The notes beneath the pieces were generated by a model that was not told the DNA's origin, did no database searches, and worked only from the letters and a program-made list of their open reading frames with translations. The translations under genes were made by a program, and so were the position numbers. Below, piece by piece: positions 60,158-64,000 of a stretch of 64,000 nucleotides of DNA. Source of the stretch: Ostreiculturibacter nitratireducens (GTDB lineage Bacteria > Pseudomonadota > Alphaproteobacteria > Rhodobacterales > Rhodobacteraceae); the NCBI RefSeq assembly GCF_032670585.1, contig NZ_JAVQHL010000001.1, positions 1 to 64,000 of the forward strand. The letters run 5' to 3'. Within the stretch, counting starts at the first letter, position 1, and the number at the start of each line of letters is the position of its first letter.

Positions 60158-60814
60158 TCAGAACAGAAGCGAGAGCCGCGCGGCGCCCCAGAAGATGTGC
60201 CACCAGAGGTAATAGACCACGCGGAGCCCGATGAGGGCGACGAGGCCGTATCGCCGGTAAAGCGTGAGGCCAACCGCGCCGAAGACGAAGACGTGCAGAG
60301 CCACGAAGCCGGTCTGCCAGGCCGGCTGTTCCGTCGGCGCGAAGGCGGTCTGGAATATGGGCTCCGTGAGTGCTGCCACGATTGTGGCGACGACAGTGCT
60401 TCGCGTGGCGGCGAAGACCAGGGCAAGCGGCAAAAGGTGGAGTGCCGCTTCGGCGACAATCGCGATCGCGGGGTAGAACAGCAGCGCTTCCGGCAAGGGC
60501 GTGTTGATATCCGCCGCGAAGGGGTTGGTCAGGTCGATCACGATCGGCGGCGCCGCCAGAAGCGATGCGAGGGCAGCGGCAAGAGCGAGGCCCCGGACAG
60601 GACGTTCAGGTACGCCCCGCCGGAAGCCGAGACCTTCGAGCGCTGAGAGGGTGACGACGCCGATGGCGGCGGCAAGAAAGACCGCGGCGGGCGCCGGCAA
60701 GCCGAGACTGAAGGCCCGGAAACGCTCCGCAGCCTCCGGCGGAAGCGAGAGGACCGCGGGGAGCACGGCGAGGGACAGGAGGAGAAAGACCAACCTGTCC
60801 GACGCCGCGCCCAT
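60158..60814 (-). CDS. Multi-helix membrane protein next to the activator gene
   Basis: The 218-residue protein has about six hydrophobic segments and the C-terminal pattern ALTEPIFQTAF, then HVFVFGAVGLTLYRRYGLVA and YYLWWHIFWGAARLSLLF, distantly like CPBP (CAAX-protease-like) membrane proteins with Glu and His in separate helices. The full catalytic EExxxR motif is not present, so protease activity is doubtful. Its start is four bases after the activator stop, so the two are co-expressed. The role is unknown. Confidence 0.68.
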   Translation of the reverse strand: MGAASDRLVFLLLSLAVLPAVLSLPPEAAERFRAFSLGLPAPAAVFLAAAIGVVTLSALEGLGFRRGVPERPVRGLALAAALASLLAAPPIVIDLTNPFAADINTPLPEALLFYPAIAIVAEAALHLLPLALVFAATRSTVVATIVAALTEPIFQTAFAPTEQPAWQTGFVALHVFVFGAVGLTLYRRYGLVALIGLRVVYYLWWHIFWGAARLSLLF

Positions 60815-60818
60815 CTGC

Positions 60819-62858
60819 TTAACCGCGCCGGCGCCGGCGGCCGCCTGCTTCCGCGCCGCTGCCGCCGACGTTGAAGGACACCTCGGGCAGCGTCACGACC
60901 TTCTCCAGTTCCGGGAAGGGCGCGGTGGCATGGGGGATCGCGTTCGCCGCCACGAAATGCTCCTGGAAGCGCGGCTCGATCGCGGTTTCCACCTTGTGGA
61001 TCTGGCGGACCTGATCCTCGATGCCTGCGCGCGCGCCGACATTGCAGAGCGCGATGCGCGCCCCGGTGCCGGCGGCGTTGCCCGCGCTCGTGACCTTGTC
61101 GAGCGGGCAGTCCGGGATCATGCCAAGGACCATGGCGTGCTTCGGGCTGATGTGCGCGCCGAACGCACCCGCGAGGATCACGCGGTCCACGGTATCCACG
61201 CCGATCTCGTCCATAAGGAGCCGCGCACCGGCATAGAGCGCGGATTTCGCGAGCTGGATCGCGCGGATGTCACCCTGGGTTACGAGGATGCGCGGCCCGC
61301 CATCCTCGGTCCCGTCATGCAGGAGATAGGCGTGGGTGCGGCCCTGCGGCTCGCAACGCGGGGAGCCCGCGAGCTCGGCCGATCCGATGAGCCCGGATGG
61401 GTCGAGAAGACCGGCCATCCGCATCTCGGCCACCGCTTCGATGATCCCGGAGCCGCAGATCCCCGTGACACCGGTCGCGGCCGTCGCTGCGGCGAAACCG
61501 GGATCGTCGGACCAGAGGTCGCAGCCAATGACCTTGAAGCGCGGTTCCTTGTTCGCGGGGTCGATTTCCACCCGCTCGATCGCGCCGGGCGCCGCGCGCT
61601 GGCCGGAACTGATCTGGGCGCCCTCGAAGGCGGGGCCGGTGGGCGAGGAACAGGCGAGGACGCGGGTCTTGTTGCCAAGAAGGATCTCGGCGTTCGTTCC
61701 AACATCGACGATGAGCGCGAGGTCCTCCGACTTGTAAGGCTCTTCCGACAGGGCCACGGCCGCGGCGTCGGCGCCGACATGGCCCGCGATGCAGGGCAGC
61801 ACGTAGACCCGCGCGCCGGGGTTCAGCGTGGTCAGCTGGATGTCGGTGGCCGCAATCGAGACGCTTTCGGACGTCGCCAGCGCGAAAGGTGCCTGCCCCA
61901 GTTCGACGGGGTCGATTCCGAGAAGGAGGTGGTGCATCACCGGGTTGCAGACGAACACCGCTTCCACGATCTGCGTAGGGCTCACGCCGGCCTCTGTCGC
62001 GATGGCCTCGGCAAGGCCGTTCAGCGCGACGCGCACGGCCGTCGTCATCTCCTGGTCACCGCCCTGGTTCATCATCGCGTAGGATACGCGCGACATCAGG
62101 TCTTCGCCGAAGCGGATCTGCGGGTTCATCAGGCCCGAGGACACAAGCACGCGGCCGTCGGTGAGGTCGCACAGATGCGCGGCGATCGTCGTGGAGCCGA
62201 GGTCGATCGCGAGGCCGAGAAGCGGAGCGTCGTGGAACCCCGGCCAGAAATCGACGATCCTGGCGCGGCCCTTGTGGTCGCGGTGGACGGCGACCGTGAT
62301 CTTCCATTCGCCCTTGCGCAGCGTGGGCTGGAGGCGCCGGAGGATAGGCATGTCGGCCTCCACCCCCTCGATCTGCCATTGCGCGGCGAGGGCGGCGGAG
62401 AGCCGCTGGAAGTCGCCAGTCGGCTCGTGCATGTCGGGTTCCTGCACCTCGACGTAATAGAGCCGCACGGCGGGATCCATGGTGATGGCCCGAGCCGTCG
62501 CCGACTTGCGGATCACCTGGCGGTGTACCTGGCTTTCGGGCGGCACGTCGATGACGACGTCGCCCATGACCTTGGCCTGGCATCCCAGGCGTCGGCCTTC
62601 CTTCAGGCCGCGGATGCGGTCATAGCGCTCCTCGACGGCGTTCCATTCCGACAGCGCGCTCTCGGACACGGTGACGCCGTGCTTCGGGAATTCGCCGTAG
62701 GAAGGCGTGATCTGGCATTTCGAGCAGATGCCGCGCCCGCCGCAGACCGAGTCGAGGTCGACCCCGAGTTTGCGCGCAGCCGTGAGCACCGGCGTGCCGA
62801 CGGGAACGCGTCCGCGTTTGCCCGATGGCGTGAAAATGACGAGGGCGTCGTCGCTCAT
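60819..62858 (-). CDS. RamA-like corrinoid activator (2Fe-2S ferredoxin + DUF4445)
   Basis: The 679-residue protein couples ATP hydrolysis to reduction of inactive Co(II) cobalamin. The N-terminal plant-type ferredoxin has cluster cysteines C39, C45, C48 and C93 (SVCGGRGICSKC, RRLGCQAK). A linker leads to the ASKHA-fold DUF4445 domain with phosphate loops LLGLAIDLGSTTIAAHL and ALIVDVGTNAEILLG, adenine motif ILAGAFGAHISPKHA and GICGSGIIEAVAEMRMAG. In Phaeobacter a homologue is needed for the split methionine synthase. ATG 62858 (MSDDALVIFTP) is the family start. It ends GGRRRRRG, a basic tail like those of the two methyltransferases. Confidence 0.93.
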   Translation of the reverse strand: MSDDALVIFTPSGKRGRVPVGTPVLTAARKLGVDLDSVCGGRGICSKCQITPSYGEFPKHGVTVSESALSEWNAVEERYDRIRGLKEGRRLGCQAKVMGDVVIDVPPESQVHRQVIRKSATARAITMDPAVRLYYVEVQEPDMHEPTGDFQRLSAALAAQWQIEGVEADMPILRRLQPTLRKGEWKITVAVHRDHKGRARIVDFWPGFHDAPLLGLAIDLGSTTIAAHLCDLTDGRVLVSSGLMNPQIRFGEDLMSRVSYAMMNQGGDQEMTTAVRVALNGLAEAIATEAGVSPTQIVEAVFVCNPVMHHLLLGIDPVELGQAPFALATSESVSIAATDIQLTTLNPGARVYVLPCIAGHVGADAAAVALSEEPYKSEDLALIVDVGTNAEILLGNKTRVLACSSPTGPAFEGAQISSGQRAAPGAIERVEIDPANKEPRFKVIGCDLWSDDPGFAAATAATGVTGICGSGIIEAVAEMRMAGLLDPSGLIGSAELAGSPRCEPQGRTHAYLLHDGTEDGGPRILVTQGDIRAIQLAKSALYAGARLLMDEIGVDTVDRVILAGAFGAHISPKHAMVLGMIPDCPLDKVTSAGNAAGTGARIALCNVGARAGIEDQVRQIHKVETAIEPRFQEHFVAANAIPHATAPFPELEKVVTLPEVSFNVGGSGAEAGGRRRRRG

Positions 62859-63177
62859 GATATCCCCTTTGCCTGTCCGCTCGCCATTTCTAGGCGAGGG
62901 TCCGCCGGGCGCAAGGTCCGTCCGCGGCAACTGATGGTCAGCTTGCGGCTTCGTCGGGTGAAATGCTGTCGCTAAGCGTCGTCAGCGTGTCGCAGCGGGG
63001 CCGCCAAGGTCGGGGAGGATCGACAGGCGGCCCGCTCACGAAGACCGCATGGTCTGCGGACTCGCACTGCTACCCCCGCGACGAGGGAGGGCCGTTGCGG
63101 TGCAACGGTGGTGACGCGGGGGAGGCAGGGGAGAACATGCCCCGGAGCGGTCCGGGACATGGGAATCTTGGGCAGGC
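62859..63177. other. Leader region of the activator gene with nested inverted repeats
   Basis: This 319-base gap follows the pterin methyltransferase stop and precedes the activator start, both leftward. At 63073-63122 CCCCCGCG and CGCGGGGG enclose CCGTTGC-GGT-GCAACGG (63092-63108), and AGACC-GCAT-GGTCT lies at 63041-63054. At 63141-63156 CCCGGA-GCGG-TCCGGG could end the methyltransferase transcript. No coding frame is convincing. I find no cobalamin-riboswitch B12 box. Confidence 0.5.
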
Positions 63178-64000
63178 TCAGCCGCGCGCGCGGCGACGGC
63201 CTTCGCGCCCGCCACGGCCACTGGCCGCCGCGGCAGCGGAGGCTTCGGCGAAGGGCGTGCCCTGTTCCACGGCTTCCAGCACGCGGGAGAAGCGGATCCA
63301 CTCACCGCCGTTCGGGTCGTGGTTCATCAGGAAGTTGGCGGCGCGGATCGCCTCCATCTCGACTTGACGGACGGGGTTCATGATCGCCGAGGTCATGCCC
63401 GCGCCGATCGCCATCGGCAGGAAGGCCGCGTTGATCCCGTGGCGGTGCGGCAGGCCGAACGAGATGTTCGAGGCGCCGCAGGTCGTGTTGACGCCGAGCT
63501 CTTCGCGCAGGCGCCGGACCAGGGTGAAGACCTGCTGGCCGGCCGAGCCCATCGCGCCCACCGGCATGACGAGCGGGTCAACGACGATGTCGTGCGCCGG
63601 GATGCCGAAGTCGGCCGCGCGCTCGACGATCTTCTTCGCCACGGCGAAGCGGACCTCGGGATCCTCGGAGATGCCGGTGTCGTCGTTCGAGATCGCCACG
63701 ACAGGCACGTTGTACTTCTTGACGAGCGGCAGAACGAGTTCGAGACGCTCTTCCTCGCCGGTGACCGAGTTCAGCAGCGGACGGCCTTCGCAGGCTTCGA
63801 GACCGGCTTCGAGCGCGCCCGGAACCGAGCTGTCGATGCAGAGCGGCACGTCGACCAGAGCCTGCACGCGCTTGACGAGCTCGGGCATCAGCATCGGTTC
63901 GACGAAGTTGTTGTCGGCGTAGCGCGGGTCTTCGGCCATCTTCTTGGTGAAGACGGCGCCCGAGTTGATGTCGAGAACGGTGGCGCCGCAGGCGACCTGC
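63178..64000 (-). CDS. Methyltetrahydrofolate:corrinoid methyltransferase, MetH pterin module (5' end outside window)
   Basis: The 273 codons visible encode the pterin-binding TIM barrel that passes the methyl of 5-methyl-tetrahydrofolate to the corrinoid protein. The family core is clear: ATVLDINSGAVFTKKM (DINSG contacts pterin), VPLCIDSSVPGALEAGLEA, LLNSVTGEEERL, PVVAISNDDTGI, VVDPLVMPVGAMGSAGQQVF and CGASNISFGLPHRHGINAAF. Together with the homocysteine and corrinoid proteins at 8.8-11.8 kb it completes a split methionine synthase. After the barrel the protein ends GRGGREGRRRARG, the third basic tail of this set. The start lies beyond base 64000. Confidence 0.93.
   Translation of the reverse strand, partial: QVACGATVLDINSGAVFTKKMAEDPRYADNNFVEPMLMPELVKRVQALVDVPLCIDSSVPGALEAGLEACEGRPLLNSVTGEEERLELVLPLVKKYNVPVVAISNDDTGISEDPEVRFAVAKKIVERAADFGIPAHDIVVDPLVMPVGAMGSAGQQVFTLVRRLREELGVNTTCGASNISFGLPHRHGINAAFLPMAIGAGMTSAIMNPVRQVEMEAIRAANFLMNHDPNGGEWIRFSRVLEAVEQGTPFAEASAAAAASGRGGREGRRRARG

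Noticed and set aside
60501..62975. Open frame of 824 codons on the plus strand opposite the activator gene
   Set aside because: Shadow of the DUF4445 activator, which has clear ferredoxin and ASKHA motifs.
1..64000. CRISPR array
   Set aside because: No regularly spaced repeats were seen at any position.

Overview
The window is a high-GC chromosomal segment of an alphaproteobacterium of the order Rhodobacterales (Roseobacter/Rhodobacter type). Signs are the ATP-synthase zeta subunit (DUF1476), a 5-aminolevulinate synthase hemA with an FnrL-type box, a split B12-dependent methionine synthase, a CimA isoleucine route, a gene-transfer-agent-type head-spike gene and an alphaproteobacterial LexA box. 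Genes are dense, often overlap by ATGA/GTGA, and most of the sequence is ordinary core chromosome. Five tRNA genes are present: Asn-GTT, Ile2-CAT, two identical Asp-GTC and Gly-TCC.

Layout. 1-1.28 kb: end of an IS3-type element that has cut a tyrosine-integrase gene lying beside tRNA-Asn, the scar of an integrated element. 1.3-7.9 kb: beta-lactamase-fold hydrolase, EnvZ-like kinase, purM-purN, rnd, a lipoprotein and sufE. 7.9-11.8 kb: first block of the split methionine synthase (DUF1638 protein, a 52-residue membrane protein, corrinoid protein, homocysteine methyltransferase), with a LexA-box radical SAM gene on the other strand between them. 11.9-21 kb: MprF-like protein, ATPase zeta inhibitor, purC-purS, an SAF-domain oxidoreductase, purQ and a DctB/DctD-like pair whose regulator lacks the sigma-54 loop. 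21-34.2 kb: rne, ccdA, hydrolase-P450 pair, tRNA-Asp pair, GNAT and M20 peptidase, hemA, RodZ-like protein, ispG. 34.2-41.3 kb: non-pyrrolysine MttB homologue, small outer-membrane protein, TPM protein, PLP decarboxylase, lipoprotein, aminotransferase. 41.5-50.4 kb: cysS-cimA-NDUFAF6-like run, MFS carrier, DNA glycosylase, esterase, VOC protein, HNH protein, and a speB homologue broken by two single-base deletions. 50.4-56.7 kb: quinone oxidoreductase, radical SAM protein, the zwf-pgl-pgi operon behind a perfect LacI-type operator, RidA. 56.8-59.1 kb: a five-gene phage/GTA head-spike-like operon ending at tRNA-Gly. 59.3-64 kb: crotonase, a membrane protein, the RamA-like activator and the methyl-tetrahydrofolate methyltransferase, which form the second half of the split methionine synthase.

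How they fit together. Four proteins at the two ends of the window account for the modules of MetH: homocysteine-binding, pterin-binding, cobalamin-binding, and an ATP-driven iron-sulfur activator in place of the SAM-dependent reactivation domain. Three of them (homocysteine methyltransferase, activator, pterin methyltransferase) end in an arginine-rich tail, while the corrinoid protein starts with a very acidic segment. I suggest these tails help the dispersed parts find each other. This, the small membrane protein coupled to DUF1638, and the spike operon are the most rewarding parts to follow up.
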